From JAUASW01 sp036880965 (lineage in GTDB: Bacteria > Pseudomonadota > Gammaproteobacteria > Burkholderiales > Burkholderiaceae_C), in assembly GCF_036880965.1 (NCBI RefSeq), contig NZ_JBAJMV010000002.1, positions 186,001 through 250,000 on the forward strand: a stretch of 64,000 bases of DNA, in the 5' to 3' direction. Within the stretch, counting starts at the first letter, position 1; each line of letters starts with the position of its first letter. Positions 52,391 through 63,039 of the stretch are shown in pieces. Position numbers and translations under genes: made by a program. Below the pieces are notes generated by a model that saw nothing but the letters and a program-made list of their open reading frames with translations, was not told where the DNA came from and did no database searches.

Positions 52391-55300
52391 TGAAAACTCC
52401 CTTGAAAACTGCGTTGGCACTGGCCTTGCTGGGCGCCCTGCCCGCGCTCGCGCAAATCCGCACCGACGCCAGCCTGGGCCAGGCCGCGCAAAGCCTCGTC
52501 GGCCCCAATTTCCTGATCGGCCAGAACCTGGGCAAGCTGTCGGGCAGCAACCTTTTCCACAGCTTCCAGACTTTCAATATCGCGAGCGGCGAGAGTGCCA
52601 CGTTCACCACCAGCACGGCAGGCATCACGAACGTGATCAGCCGCGTCACCGGTGGCGAGGCCTCGTGGATCAACGGCCAGGTCTCGCTGCTGGCGGCCAG
52701 TGGCAAGCCGGCCTTCTTTTTCATCAACCCGGCCGGCGTCGTCTTTGGCGCCGGCGCGAGCATCGACGTGCCTGGCGCCTTCCACGTGAGCACGGCAGAT
52801 TCGCTGAAGTTTGCCGATGGCACGCGCCTGCAGGTGGACCTGAGCAAGACCAGCAGCTTCTCGTCCGCAGCCCCTGAAGCGTTTGGTTTCCTGGGGGCGC
52901 AGAGCCAGCCTGTGGTGGTGTATGACGGCGCGGTCCTGGCAACCAATGCCGGCCAGTCCATGAACCTGCAGGGCGGCGACCTGCTGGTCGACAACGCCAT
53001 CCTGGTCGGCAGCGCCGATATCCGGCTGGCTGCCGTAGGCAAGCAGGCGCTGGACCTGCCCTTGACGGGCGCGCCACCGGCCTTGTCGGGGCAGATCATT
53101 CTGCGCAACGAGGCGTTGATAGGCAGCGCCAACCTGGGCAGCCTGGACGCCGGCCGCATCATGCTCGATGCCGGCTCGATCACGCTCAGCGGCCTGTCCA
53201 GCATCAGCAGCTATGCGCGTGCGGCAACAAGCGGCAAGGGCGCGGCTATCAGCCTGCGCGCGGCCGGCAATGTCTTGATCAGCGATGGCGCGAATCTCTA
53301 CTCGACAGCGGCAGGTGCCGGCGATGCCGGCGACATCAATGTCGAGGGCAATGGCATCCGCCTGGAGCTCGGTGGCTACATCGAAGGTGGCAGCCTGACC
53401 GGCAGCACGGGCCGAGGTGGCACCGTTCAGTTGCTTGCCCGGCAAGGCCTGACCCTGGACTCGGAGGCAACGATCAGCTATGGCGTGCGGGGCAGCGGCG
53501 CGGGCGGCAACATTTCGCTGACTGCTGAATCCATCGACATGGCGGGCGATGCCAGCATCACCAATGTCGCGCTGCTTGGTCGCGCTGGTGCGATCAAGCT
53601 GCAGGCCAGCGGCGGGCTGAAGATGGACAGCGGCGCCATGGTCCGCAACCTCGCTTCCGGCAGCGGCGTCCAGGGCGGCGATATCGAGATGAACCTGGGT
53701 GGCGACCTCATGATGAATGGTCGCAGCCAGTTCTTTGCCACCGGCCTGTCGGGCGGCAACTCGGGCAATATCGCGCTGACAGCACGCCACATGAGCCTCG
53801 ATGGCAACAGCTTCGTCAGCACCAGTGCCTTGTACGACGATGCCTCGTCCGGCAATGTCTCGCTGACCGCCAGTGGCACGCTCTCGCTGAATCACGACTC
53901 CTACATCAGTTCCAACACTTATTCCGATCGCAACGGAGGCGCCATCACCCTGCGTGCTCAGTCGCTCTTGATGAGCAACGGCGCCCAGCTCAACAGCACC
54001 GCATTTGAGAACGGTGGCAACGCGGGCAATATCGATGTCGAGGCAACACAGCGGATCGAGATGTCGGGCTCCTCGTCGCTCGGTTCGGCAACGCTGACGA
54101 ACGGCAATGGCGGCCGTGTGCGCGTGGCCGCGCCCCTCATCAGCCTGGACAGCAAGGCATCTATCTACACGACCGCCGGCCTTGGCAGCCTCGGCAACGC
54201 GGGCCAGATCGAGATCAGTGCCCCTACCCGCCTGAGCATGAGCGGCGGCAGCCTCATCGACAGCAGCAGCAGTTCCTTGCTCGGCAATGCCGGCAATATT
54301 GTGATCGGCGCTGGCAGCATCGAGTTCACCGGCAGCGGCATAGCCAGCCGCAGCCTGCTGCCCGCAGGCAAGGGCCTGGGCGGCAGCATCAACCTGCAAG
54401 CCAGCGGCAAGGTCAGCCTGAGCCAGGACAGCCTGATCAGCACCAGCACCAGTTCCACAGCCCGTGGCGGCTCGATCTCGATCTCGGCGTCAGACCTGCT
54501 GCTGGACCATTCCAGCCTGTTGAGCCTGGCACTGCCGGGCAGCCGCGGAGCGGGCGGCAATATCGAGCTTGATGTCACGGGCCAATTGATCGCTGTTGCA
54601 GGGAGCTTCATCAGCGCCACCACCTATGGCAGTGGCGCTGGCGGCGCTGTTCAATTGCGCGCTCGCGACATGGTCTTCGAAGGCCTGCTCACCGGCGTCT
54701 CGGCTTCTGCAACCGCGAGCTCCGGTGGCCAGGTCGGCGGCATCGACATCCGGGCCAGCGGCAGAGTTAGCCTCCTGAATGGTGCATCGCTCACTGCCAA
54801 TAACAATGGTGAGGTCAGCAACCCGACCGGCTTGCAGCCCACGGTACTTTCAGTCACGGCCCGTGAGCTCGCGATGCAAGGTGGGGAAATCAGCACCTCC
54901 TCTTTCGGCAATGTCGCCGCCAACCGGATAGCCATCGCCACCAGCGACGCCACACGACTCCAGAACAGCGGCATCGGCACCAGCGCCAATGAAGGCAATG
55001 GTGGCGCCATCAGCCTGCAGGCCGGCCGCCTGCTGGTGCTGGACAACAGCTTGCTGACCACCTCGGTGTTCGGCAGCCAGGGCAACGGCGGCAATGTCTC
55101 CATCGGCGCGGACTTGATGCTGATGAAGACCGGCTTCGTGCAGGCCAACACAACAGCCGCGCTGGCCAGCGGCGGCCTGGTGGCCATCAACGTGAATGGC
55201 CTGGTGGCCAGTGGCAACAGCCTGTTCGTCGGTGGCGAACTGCCGCTGGAGCCCAAGGCCGGGGTGTTTGGCTTCAACGTGATCCAGGCGGCGGCGCCTA

Positions 55301-55575
55301 CGGGCGTCAGCGGTGTGATCGCGATCACCAGTCCGGTGCTCGATCTCTCCGGCAGTCTGAGCGTCCTGGAAGCCCGGCCGATAGACACGGGCGGCCTCGG
55401 CCGCAACCCCTGCCAGACCCGCGAAGGCAGCTCCCTGAGTCAGGCTGGCCGCGGTGGCTTGCCCGCATCGGCGCGGGGCCTGCTGGGCGGCGATGGCATG
55501 GCTGCGGGTGAGGTGTTGGCCGCGCCGCCGCGAACGCTCGCAAAGCTTGGTCCTGCTGCGGGAGGCTGCCGATGA
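52390..55575 (+). CDS. TpsA exoprotein (filamentous haemagglutinin N-domain)
   Basis: A secreted beta-helix protein of 1061 residues. Signal peptide ends LPALAQ; the TPS secretion domain follows at about 25-260 with FHSFQTFNIASGESATFTTS and FFFINPAGVVFGAGASIDV, the form of the conserved NPNG motif. Residues 260-1000 are repeats rich in Gly, Ser and Ala (GGNISL, GNAGNI units), typical of a right-handed beta-helix. No separate toxin domain is seen, and the end holds two cysteines. It is short compared with FHA (over 2,000 residues). Confidence 0.88.
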   Translation: MKTPLKTALALALLGALPALAQIRTDASLGQAAQSLVGPNFLIGQNLGKLSGSNLFHSFQTFNIASGESATFTTSTAGITNVISRVTGGEASWINGQVSLLAASGKPAFFFINPAGVVFGAGASIDVPGAFHVSTADSLKFADGTRLQVDLSKTSSFSSAAPEAFGFLGAQSQPVVVYDGAVLATNAGQSMNLQGGDLLVDNAILVGSADIRLAAVGKQALDLPLTGAPPALSGQIILRNEALIGSANLGSLDAGRIMLDAGSITLSGLSSISSYARAATSGKGAAISLRAAGNVLISDGANLYSTAAGAGDAGDINVEGNGIRLELGGYIEGGSLTGSTGRGGTVQLLARQGLTLDSEATISYGVRGSGAGGNISLTAESIDMAGDASITNVALLGRAGAIKLQASGGLKMDSGAMVRNLASGSGVQGGDIEMNLGGDLMMNGRSQFFATGLSGGNSGNIALTARHMSLDGNSFVSTSALYDDASSGNVSLTASGTLSLNHDSYISSNTYSDRNGGAITLRAQSLLMSNGAQLNSTAFENGGNAGNIDVEATQRIEMSGSSSLGSATLTNGNGGRVRVAAPLISLDSKASIYTTAGLGSLGNAGQIEISAPTRLSMSGGSLIDSSSSSLLGNAGNIVIGAGSIEFTGSGIASRSLLPAGKGLGGSINLQASGKVSLSQDSLISTSTSSTARGGSISISASDLLLDHSSLLSLALPGSRGAGGNIELDVTGQLIAVAGSFISATTYGSGAGGAVQLRARDMVFEGLLTGVSASATASSGGQVGGIDIRASGRVSLLNGASLTANNNGEVSNPTGLQPTVLSVTARELAMQGGEISTSSFGNVAANRIAIATSDATRLQNSGIGTSANEGNGGAISLQAGRLLVLDNSLLTTSVFGSQGNGGNVSIGADLMLMKTGFVQANTTAALASGGLVAINVNGLVASGNSLFVGGELPLEPKAGVFGFNVIQAAAPTGVSGVIAITSPVLDLSGSLSVLEARPIDTGGLGRNPCQTREGSSLSQAGRGGLPASARGLLGGDGMAAGEVLAAPPRTLAKLGPAAGGCR

Positions 55576-57170
55576 ATCGGCTGCTGATTCCGCTGCTGGC
55601 CCTTGCCGGCCCTGCGCTGGCCGCTGATGCACCGAGCTTCCATTTGCCTGTGCCGCCGGTTCCGGCCGCCGTTGCACAGCCTGCGCAGGTCAGTGTCGAG
55701 CGCATCGAATTCCGCGGCAACACCGTCATCGGCACGGCGGAGCTGCAAGCGGTGGCTGCACCGCATACCGGCCGGGTCAACACGGTGGACGAACTGGAGG
55801 CGCTGCGGCAGCGCCTGACAAGGCTCTATGTCGAGCGCGGCTATGTCAATTCAGGCCTGCTGCTGCCAAGGCGGGTGAGCGGCGGCGTGCTGCAAATGGA
55901 GGTCGTCGAAGGACGCTTGAGTGGCCTGCGGCTGCGGGGCATGGAAGCGCTTGACGACCGTTATGTCAGCGCTCGCCTGCAGCGCCGCGAAGACCGCGTG
56001 CTGGACATGAACCTGCTGCGCGAGCGCTTCCTGCTGCTGCAATCCGACCCGCTGATCGAGCGCCTGAACGCCCGCCTGGTTCCCGGCCAGGCGCAGGGTG
56101 AGGCGCTGATGGAGATAGACGTCCATCGCTCGCGTCCCTGGGGCTTGAGCTTTTTTGCCAACAACTACCGCCCGGCCTCCATCGGCTCGGTCGCAGCAGG
56201 CGTGGCGGGCCATTGGAAGAACCTGAGCGGGAGGGGCGACATCGTCGAAATGAGCCTGCAAGCACCGCTGAAACATGGGGGTCAGGGCGGCCACGGGCGC
56301 TTGGACTGGCAGCTGCCGCTGGTCACCTGGGGCCTGCCCGACACCACCGTTTCACTCGGCCTGGAGCACGGCAGTTCCTCGGTGATCGAGGAACCGGTCG
56401 AGCAACTCGACATCCGCAGCCGGCTGGACAGTCGCGAGCTGGGCATCAGCCACACCTTGCAGGAGACGCTGGGCCGCAAGATCAACCTGGGCGCGACCTG
56501 GCTGAGCCGGGAGAATCGCACCCGCCTGCTCGGCGAGCCCTTTTCCTTCACGCCCGGCGCACCGGACGGCGAAGTCCGCGAAGCCCTGGGGCGCTTCTGG
56601 CTCGGCGGCGCCTGGCGCAGCGAGCGCCAGGTGCTGGCATTGCGCGGCACCTACAGCCGCGGGCACAACAACCTGACGGACATTCCCGCGCTGCCGCCCG
56701 TTCCCATGCCGGCCAAGCGCTTCGAGCTCTGGACGGCGCAGGCACACTACACCCAGCAAGTGCTGGAGAACGGCGCTCAGGCCGTCGTGAAGCTGACCTG
56801 GCAGCACAGCGCCGACCGCCTGATAGCGCTGGACGGGCTGGCGCTGGGGGGGCTGGGTACCGTGCGCGGTTGGCGCCAGAACCAACTGGTGCGCGACCGC
56901 GGCGCTTTTCTCAATGTCGAGTTCGAATATCCCTTGAGGCGCGAAGCGAACGATGGCTACGGCCTCACGCTCACGCCCTTCTACGACCGCGGCCGCGCCA
57001 GCAATATCGGCGAGTCCGCCACCACACTCTCATCCTGGGGCCTCGTCAGCAGAGCCCAATGGCAAGGCATGACCCTCGACCTGGTGCTGGCGCACGGTGT
57101 CGGCGGCAGGCGCCTGGGTTCTACGCTGCAGGACCAGGGCGTCTTGATCCAGCTGGCCTACAAGCTGTAG
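55572..57170 (+). CDS. TpsB outer-membrane transporter (ShlB/FhaC/HecB family)
   Basis: Translocates its TpsA partner across the outer membrane. The 532 residues begin with a signal peptide (LLIPLLALAGPALAA), then a POTRA domain (VSVERIEFRGNTVIGTAELQ; RLYVERGYVNSGLLLP), a second POTRA-like unit, and a beta-barrel with LGGLGTVRGWRQNQLVRDRG, the conserved loop 6 motif with RGW. ATG overlaps the tpsA stop (ATGA). Confidence 0.93.
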   Translation: MNRLLIPLLALAGPALAADAPSFHLPVPPVPAAVAQPAQVSVERIEFRGNTVIGTAELQAVAAPHTGRVNTVDELEALRQRLTRLYVERGYVNSGLLLPRRVSGGVLQMEVVEGRLSGLRLRGMEALDDRYVSARLQRREDRVLDMNLLRERFLLLQSDPLIERLNARLVPGQAQGEALMEIDVHRSRPWGLSFFANNYRPASIGSVAAGVAGHWKNLSGRGDIVEMSLQAPLKHGGQGGHGRLDWQLPLVTWGLPDTTVSLGLEHGSSSVIEEPVEQLDIRSRLDSRELGISHTLQETLGRKINLGATWLSRENRTRLLGEPFSFTPGAPDGEVREALGRFWLGGAWRSERQVLALRGTYSRGHNNLTDIPALPPVPMPAKRFELWTAQAHYTQQVLENGAQAVVKLTWQHSADRLIALDGLALGGLGTVRGWRQNQLVRDRGAFLNVEFEYPLRREANDGYGLTLTPFYDRGRASNIGESATTLSSWGLVSRAQWQGMTLDLVLAHGVGGRRLGSTLQDQGVLIQLAYKL

Positions 57171-57208
57171 TGCGGATGGCAGCAGATGCCGCTGCTAAGC
57201 TGGCGGCC

Positions 57209-57649
57209 ATGGAATGGGACCTTGAAGCGCCTTTTACCTTGGCCGTACAGCCGCAGCCTGCGGACATCGACGGGCTCAATCACACCAACAACGCCGTCTA
57301 TGTGCAGTGGTGCGAGAAAGTCGCCTGGGCGCACTCTGAATATCTGGGCCTGAGCCTGGCTGACTACCAGCGCCTGGACCGCGCGATGGCGATCCGCCGC
57401 GGCGAGTACGACTACTTGCTGCCCTCGCTGCTCGGCGAAGCGCTGCTGCTGGGCACCTGGCTCACCGGCAGCGACGGCAAGCTGGCGATGGAGCGGCGCT
57501 TCGAATTGAAGCGCGCAGCCGACGGCGTGACGCTGATGCGTGGCCGCTGGGAGCTGATCTGCATCGAGATGAGCAGCGGCAAGCCAAAGCGGATGCCGGC
57601 GGAGTTCGTCGAGGTCTACGGCGCGGCGCTTGCTCAGGCAGGAAGCTGA
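57209..57649 (+). CDS. 4HBT/hot-dog acyl-CoA thioesterase
   Basis: A 146-residue hot-dog fold protein. PADIDGLNHTNNAVYVQWCE near residues 18-37 is the YbgC/4-hydroxybenzoyl-CoA thioesterase motif with the catalytic Asp. ATG 57209 is preferred; ATG 57176 would add 11 residues. It follows TpsB by 38 bases but is not obviously linked to secretion. Confidence 0.83.
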   Translation: MEWDLEAPFTLAVQPQPADIDGLNHTNNAVYVQWCEKVAWAHSEYLGLSLADYQRLDRAMAIRRGEYDYLLPSLLGEALLLGTWLTGSDGKLAMERRFELKRAADGVTLMRGRWELICIEMSSGKPKRMPAEFVEVYGAALAQAGS

Positions 57650-57685
57650 CCTTCTGCCTGATTTCGCCGTTGGTCTCGCAAGGGC

Positions 57686-58561
57686 TCACAGCCCCCGAAC
57701 CATCTCCACATGCCCAATGCCAGCCTCCTCGAATCGCTCCCCGCGCTCCACAAAGCCGGCACGCAGATAGAAGTTCAGCGCCGACAGCTGCGCATGGAGG
57801 AGCACTTCGCGATAGCCGCGCACCCGGCCCTCGCGCATCAATGCGTCCAGCACCTCTCTGCCAATGCGGCCGCTGCGCATGCCGCGCAGCACGGCCATGC
57901 GGCCGACCTTTGCAACGCCGGGTACGTGCTCCAGCAGCCGCCCGGTGGCCAGGGCGCGGCCGAAGCGGTTGTAGGCCACGGCGTGCAGGCAGCCTTCATC
58001 GGCGGCATCCCATTCCATCTCGGCCGGAATCTTCTGCTCGTCGACAAAAACTTGCTGCCGGATTCGCTGGGCATCGCCGCCCAGGGCTGACCATTCACCG
58101 AGCTTGACCGTCACCATCGCTTCGCCGGCCTCGAAGGCCTCGATGGCGGCGCGCAAGGCCTGCGGCACGGCCTTGGGCACCTGGCTCGCGGCGTCGGCAA
58201 ACACATAGACCAGCTCGCCGTGCACCAGCAGCTCCTCGCCGCGGAACACGGCGGCCTGAATGGTCATCGAACTGTTGCCGATCTTCAGCGTGCGCACGCC
58301 GATGTCGAGTTGGTCGTCATAGCGGGCCGACCCCAGGTATTCGAGCGTGGACTTGCGCACGAACAGGTCGCCACCGAGTTGCTCCATGGTCTCTGCGTAC
58401 GGCAAGGCCAGCGCGCGCCAGTAGCCCCCGACGGCGGTGTCGACATAGGCCAGGTAGTGGCCGTTGAAGACGATCTTCTGCGCATCGATCTCCGCCCAGC
58501 GCACCCGCAGGCGCTCGAAGTGGCGGAAGTCCCGGCGCTGGATGCTGCTCGTCGTACTCAT
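57686..58561 (-). CDS. YbgC-type thioesterase fused to a GNAT acetyltransferase
   Basis: A 291-residue, two-domain protein. Residues 10-140 are a hot-dog thioesterase (RVRWAEIDAQKIVFNGHYLA, catalytic Asp in the EID motif). Residues 150-290 are a GNAT domain (RIRQQVFVDEQKIPAEMEWD, VGRMAVLRGMRSGRIGREVL with the acetyl-CoA loop). ElaA-like GNATs and thioesterases are normally separate. It overlaps the esterase gene by four bases. Confidence 0.87.
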   Translation of the reverse strand: MSTTSSIQRRDFRHFERLRVRWAEIDAQKIVFNGHYLAYVDTAVGGYWRALALPYAETMEQLGGDLFVRKSTLEYLGSARYDDQLDIGVRTLKIGNSSMTIQAAVFRGEELLVHGELVYVFADAASQVPKAVPQALRAAIEAFEAGEAMVTVKLGEWSALGGDAQRIRQQVFVDEQKIPAEMEWDAADEGCLHAVAYNRFGRALATGRLLEHVPGVAKVGRMAVLRGMRSGRIGREVLDALMREGRVRGYREVLLHAQLSALNFYLRAGFVERGERFEEAGIGHVEMVRGL

Positions 58562-59493
58562 GGATTCAGTGCCCTCTTGATCGCTTGCGCGCAGGTCTCC
58601 AGCGCGGTGATGGCTTCGGGAATGGAGCGGCCCATCTTGATGAAGTCATGGGTCACGCCGCGCACCAGCTCCAACTCGACCTCATTGCCGTTGGCGCGCA
58701 GGAGGTCAGCATAGGCGAGGCCTTCGTCGACCAGCGGGTCGCATTCGGCCAGCAGCACGCAGGCTGGGGCCAGATCGCCATGGTCGTCCGCCTCCAGCGG
58801 GGCGAAGCGCCAGTCACGCTTGTGGTTGTGAGCAATGTAGTGGTCGAAAAACCAGGCGATGGACGCGGCGTCGAGCAGGAAGCCATTGGCAAACAGCTTG
58901 TGCGATGGCGTGTCGGCATGGGCTGTGGTGCCCGGTGTGATCAGCAGTTGCAGCGCGAGCTTCAAGCCGATGTCCCGCGCATGCAGGGCGCTGACCGCGG
59001 CCAGCGTGCCGCCGGCGCTGTCGCCACCCACGGCGATGCGTGTGCCATCCAGACCCAGTGATTCAGCGGCGCTGGCCAGCCACTTCATCACGGCCCAGCA
59101 ATCGTCCACCGCCGCCGGGAACCTGTGCTCGGGCGCCAGCCGGTAGTCCAGCGAGATCACGGCCGCACCCGAGCGCAGCGCAAGCTGGCGACACAGGCTG
59201 TCGTGCGTCTCGATGCTGCCGATGGTGAAGCCGCCGCCGTGAAAGTACAGCAGGACCGGCAGCTTGGCATCGCTCGGCGCATAGAGCCGCGCAGAGAGTC
59301 CGCCTTCGGCACCCGGCACGGTCAGGTTCTCGACCCGGGGCAGCGGCGCGCGCGGCAGGTCGAGAATCTCAGCGCCCATCAGGTAGGCGATGCGCGCCTG
59401 CTTCGGTGTGAGGCTGTGGAAGGCGGGACGGTGGGCGCGGTGGATGCGCTCCAGAACACCGGCCATGCGCGGTGTCAACAAGGTGCTACTCAA
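58558..59493 (-). CDS. HSL-family alpha/beta hydrolase (esterase)
   Basis: A 311-residue esterase of the hormone-sensitive lipase group. The oxyanion motif YFHGGGFTIG near 80, the nucleophile elbow GGDSAGGTLAAV with Ser near 154, Asp in LAECDPLVDEG and His in GVTHDFIKMG complete the triad. Probably cytosolic. It is the first gene of the pair with the thioesterase-GNAT fusion. Confidence 0.92.
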   Translation of the reverse strand: MSSTLLTPRMAGVLERIHRAHRPAFHSLTPKQARIAYLMGAEILDLPRAPLPRVENLTVPGAEGGLSARLYAPSDAKLPVLLYFHGGGFTIGSIETHDSLCRQLALRSGAAVISLDYRLAPEHRFPAAVDDCWAVMKWLASAAESLGLDGTRIAVGGDSAGGTLAAVSALHARDIGLKLALQLLITPGTTAHADTPSHKLFANGFLLDAASIAWFFDHYIAHNHKRDWRFAPLEADDHGDLAPACVLLAECDPLVDEGLAYADLLRANGNEVELELVRGVTHDFIKMGRSIPEAITALETCAQAIKRALNP

Positions 59494-59557
59494 GAAGGGC
59501 TCCAGGGCTTAGGCTCGCCCCATCAATCGAAACGCGATTTTGTCAGAGAGGCGTTGC

Positions 59558-60706
59558 ATGGCCCTGATCCAGTACCTCACCCAGATCCAGCTCGACTTCG
59601 GTGCGGCCGCCCTCTTGCCGCAGGAATGCGCGCGGGTCGGCATCAAGAAGCCCCTGATCGTGACCGACGCTGGCGTGCGTGCGGCCGGCGTGCTCGACAA
59701 GGCGCTGGCGGCTTTCGGCGGCGAGGCGATGGCCATCTTCGACGCCACACCCAGCAACCCAACCGAGGCTGCGGTGCGCCTGGCCGTGGAGCAGTACCGG
59801 AGCGCCGGCTGCGACGGCCTTGTCGCCATTGGCGGCGGATCCAGTCTTGACCTGGCCAAGGGCGTGGCGATTGTCGCCACGCATCCGGGGCCTTTGAAGA
59901 CCTACGCCACCATCGAAGGCGGCAGCACCAGGATCACGTCGGCGGTGGCGCCGGTGATCGCTGTGCCCACCACGGCCGGCACCGGGAGCGAAGTGGCGCG
60001 CGGCGCCATCATCATCGTGGACGATGGCCGCAAGCTCGGATTCCATAACTGGGAGCTGATGCCCAAGGCTTCGATCTGCGACCCCGAACTCACGCTCGCA
60101 CTGCCCCCGCTCCTGACCGCCGCCACCGGCATGGACGCGATCGCGCATTGCATGGAGACCTTCATGTCGGCCGCCTTCAATCCGCCGGCCGATGGCATTG
60201 CGCTGGAAGGCTTGCGCCGCGGCTGGGGGCATATCGAGCGGGCCACGCGCGACGGGAGCGATCGAGAAGCGCGCATGAACATGATGAGCGCCAGCATGCA
60301 GGGCGCGATGGCATTCCAGAAGGGGCTGGGCTGTGTGCATTCGCTGAGCCATTCGCTGGGCGGCGTGAACCCGCGTCTGCATCACGGCACTTTGAACGCC
60401 ATGTTCCTGCCGGCCGTGGTGCGATTCAATGCGGCACACCCGAGCCTGCAAAACGAAGGTCGGCTGCAGCGCATGGCGCAAGCCATGGGGCTCGAAGGCA
60501 GCGATGCGGCGGGTCATGCAGTGGCTGAGGCCATCAAGGCCATGAATGCCCGCCTGGGTCTCGCTTCGGGCCTCGCTGCGATGGGCGTCACGGAGAGCCT
60601 GTTCGATGCGGTGATCGAGCATGCCCTGCTCGACCACTGCCACAAGACCAATCCGCGCCTGGCCAGCGCCGAGGACTACCGGCAGATGCTGCGCGATTCG
60701 ATGTAG
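59558..60706 (+). CDS. Iron-containing alcohol dehydrogenase
   Basis: NAD(P)-dependent oxidoreductase of 382 residues, group III alcohol dehydrogenase. The nucleotide site GGGSSLDLAKG near 95, VPTTAGTGSEV near 140, and the iron ligands in CIAHCMETFMS-type (AIAHCMETF) and HSLSHSLGG are visible, the last with HHGTLNA. ATG 59558 follows AGAGAGG. The substrate cannot be predicted with confidence. Confidence 0.92.
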   Translation: MALIQYLTQIQLDFGAAALLPQECARVGIKKPLIVTDAGVRAAGVLDKALAAFGGEAMAIFDATPSNPTEAAVRLAVEQYRSAGCDGLVAIGGGSSLDLAKGVAIVATHPGPLKTYATIEGGSTRITSAVAPVIAVPTTAGTGSEVARGAIIIVDDGRKLGFHNWELMPKASICDPELTLALPPLLTAATGMDAIAHCMETFMSAAFNPPADGIALEGLRRGWGHIERATRDGSDREARMNMMSASMQGAMAFQKGLGCVHSLSHSLGGVNPRLHHGTLNAMFLPAVVRFNAAHPSLQNEGRLQRMAQAMGLEGSDAAGHAVAEAIKAMNARLGLASGLAAMGVTESLFDAVIEHALLDHCHKTNPRLASAEDYRQMLRDSM

Positions 60707-60719
60707 GCCTGGCCCTGAA

Positions 60720-60750
60720 ATGAGAAAGAGCCCGGGATCGCCGGGCTCTC
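60720..60750 (-). terminator. Hairpin terminator after aceA
   Basis: GAGCCCGG (60728-60735) pairs with CCGGGCTC (60741-60748) around GATCG. Read leftward, the stem is followed by TTTCTCATTT, so it serves aceA. It is also downstream of the convergent alcohol dehydrogenase. Confidence 0.7.
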
Positions 60751-60784
60751 GGGATGGCCTCAACCGAGGCCCGCCTGGCTGTGA

Positions 60785-62083
<1,299 letters not shown>

Positions 62084-62487
62084 GGTGTGCTCCTGCTTGG
62101 CAAGTGAGGTTGGTAGAGAGACAAGAATGCGTGCTGACTTGATGGGCTCAAATCTATTCCTCTCTCGTGACCAGCGGAAGACTTATGTCTTATATAAGAC
62201 TAAAAATCTTCATCAACAAAAACAAGCACTTAGCGCATTGATATTGGATCGTGAAATCACTTTCACCATGATGAGAAAAATTGCGGCAGTGCACCAATGT
62301 GGAATCTTGCGATGTGAAATCTGGTTTCCGTATTGTGGGAAGTGGAGGGGCATGCCTCTGCCATGCCCCAGCGCCAGCCGCCCAGGACATCGCACGCCAG
62401 AGGCTCGGACGAATGGCAGGGGTTGAGGCGGGGCCTAGACTTGGTCGCATCTCAGTATTGCCAACGGTCTCTCGCACCGCGCTCACG
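62084..62487. promoter_or_regulatory. aceA/GNAT intergenic region with a perfect palindrome
   Basis: The only gene-free stretch above 300 bases. Bases 62180-62280 are markedly AT-rich compared with the surroundings. GTCTTATATAAGAC at 62187-62200 is a perfect 14-base palindrome about 105 bases upstream of aceA, with AAGACTTATGTC just before it as a half-site. It is a likely operator for a regulator of carbon metabolism. No convincing small gene or RNA was seen in the rest. Confidence 0.55.
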
Positions 62488-63039
62488 ATGCCCCTTCTGA
62501 CCACCGCCCGCCTGCGTCTGGAACCCTGCAGCGATGCGCATCTGGCTGGCCTGCACAAGCTCAACAGCGACCCGCTGGTGATGCGCTACATCACCGGCAA
62601 GCCGGACACGCTGGCCGATACGCAGGACATGATCGACCGCGTCAAGGCGCGCTGGGCTGAGTTCGGCTACTCGTGGTGGAGCTTCGTCGAGCTCAGCGGC
62701 GGCGAGATCATCGGCGCCGGCTGCGTGCAGCATCTGAACCGCGACCCGGCTGGCCCGCTCGAAACCGGCTGGCGCCTGCGTCAGGACCGTTGGGGCAAGG
62801 GCTTCGCCTCGGAAGCCGCCCATGCCATGGGCACCTTCGCCTTCGAGACGCTGAATGCGCCTCTGTTGTGTGCCGTGTGCATGGTCGAGAACACGCCCTC
62901 ATCCACCGTCATGCAGCGCATGGGCATGCAGTTTCGCCGCATGGGCCACTTCTATGAGCGGGACATGGCCTACTACGACATGAGCGCAGCGGATTGGGCC
63001 GCGCGCAAGGCCGCGGGTCAGAGCCCGCCGACGAAATAG
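62488..63039 (+). CDS. GNAT-family N-acetyltransferase (RimJ/RimL-like)
   Basis: A 183-residue acetyltransferase. TARLRLEPCSDAHLAGLHKL at the N-terminus, then the acetyl-CoA motif WGKGFASEAAHAMGTFAFE near 100 and VENTPSSTVMQRMGMQF. ATG 62488 is the first Met that gives the standard family start; the frame extends upstream without homology. The last 22 bases overlap the convergent marC-type gene. Confidence 0.88.
   Translation: MPLLTTARLRLEPCSDAHLAGLHKLNSDPLVMRYITGKPDTLADTQDMIDRVKARWAEFGYSWWSFVELSGGEIIGAGCVQHLNRDPAGPLETGWRLRQDRWGKGFASEAAHAMGTFAFETLNAPLLCAVCMVENTPSSTVMQRMGMQFRRMGHFYERDMAYYDMSAADWAARKAAGQSPPTK

Noticed and set aside
52258..54399. A 713-codon open frame on the minus strand over tpsA
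   Set aside because: Composition (Ala, Gln, Asp, His) is that of the complement of a Gly/Ser repeat protein. The tpsA frame has a signal peptide and TPS domain.
53200..55000. Repetitive DNA inside tpsA as a possible CRISPR or satellite
   Set aside because: The repeats are imperfect, have no constant spacer length, and encode beta-helix units.
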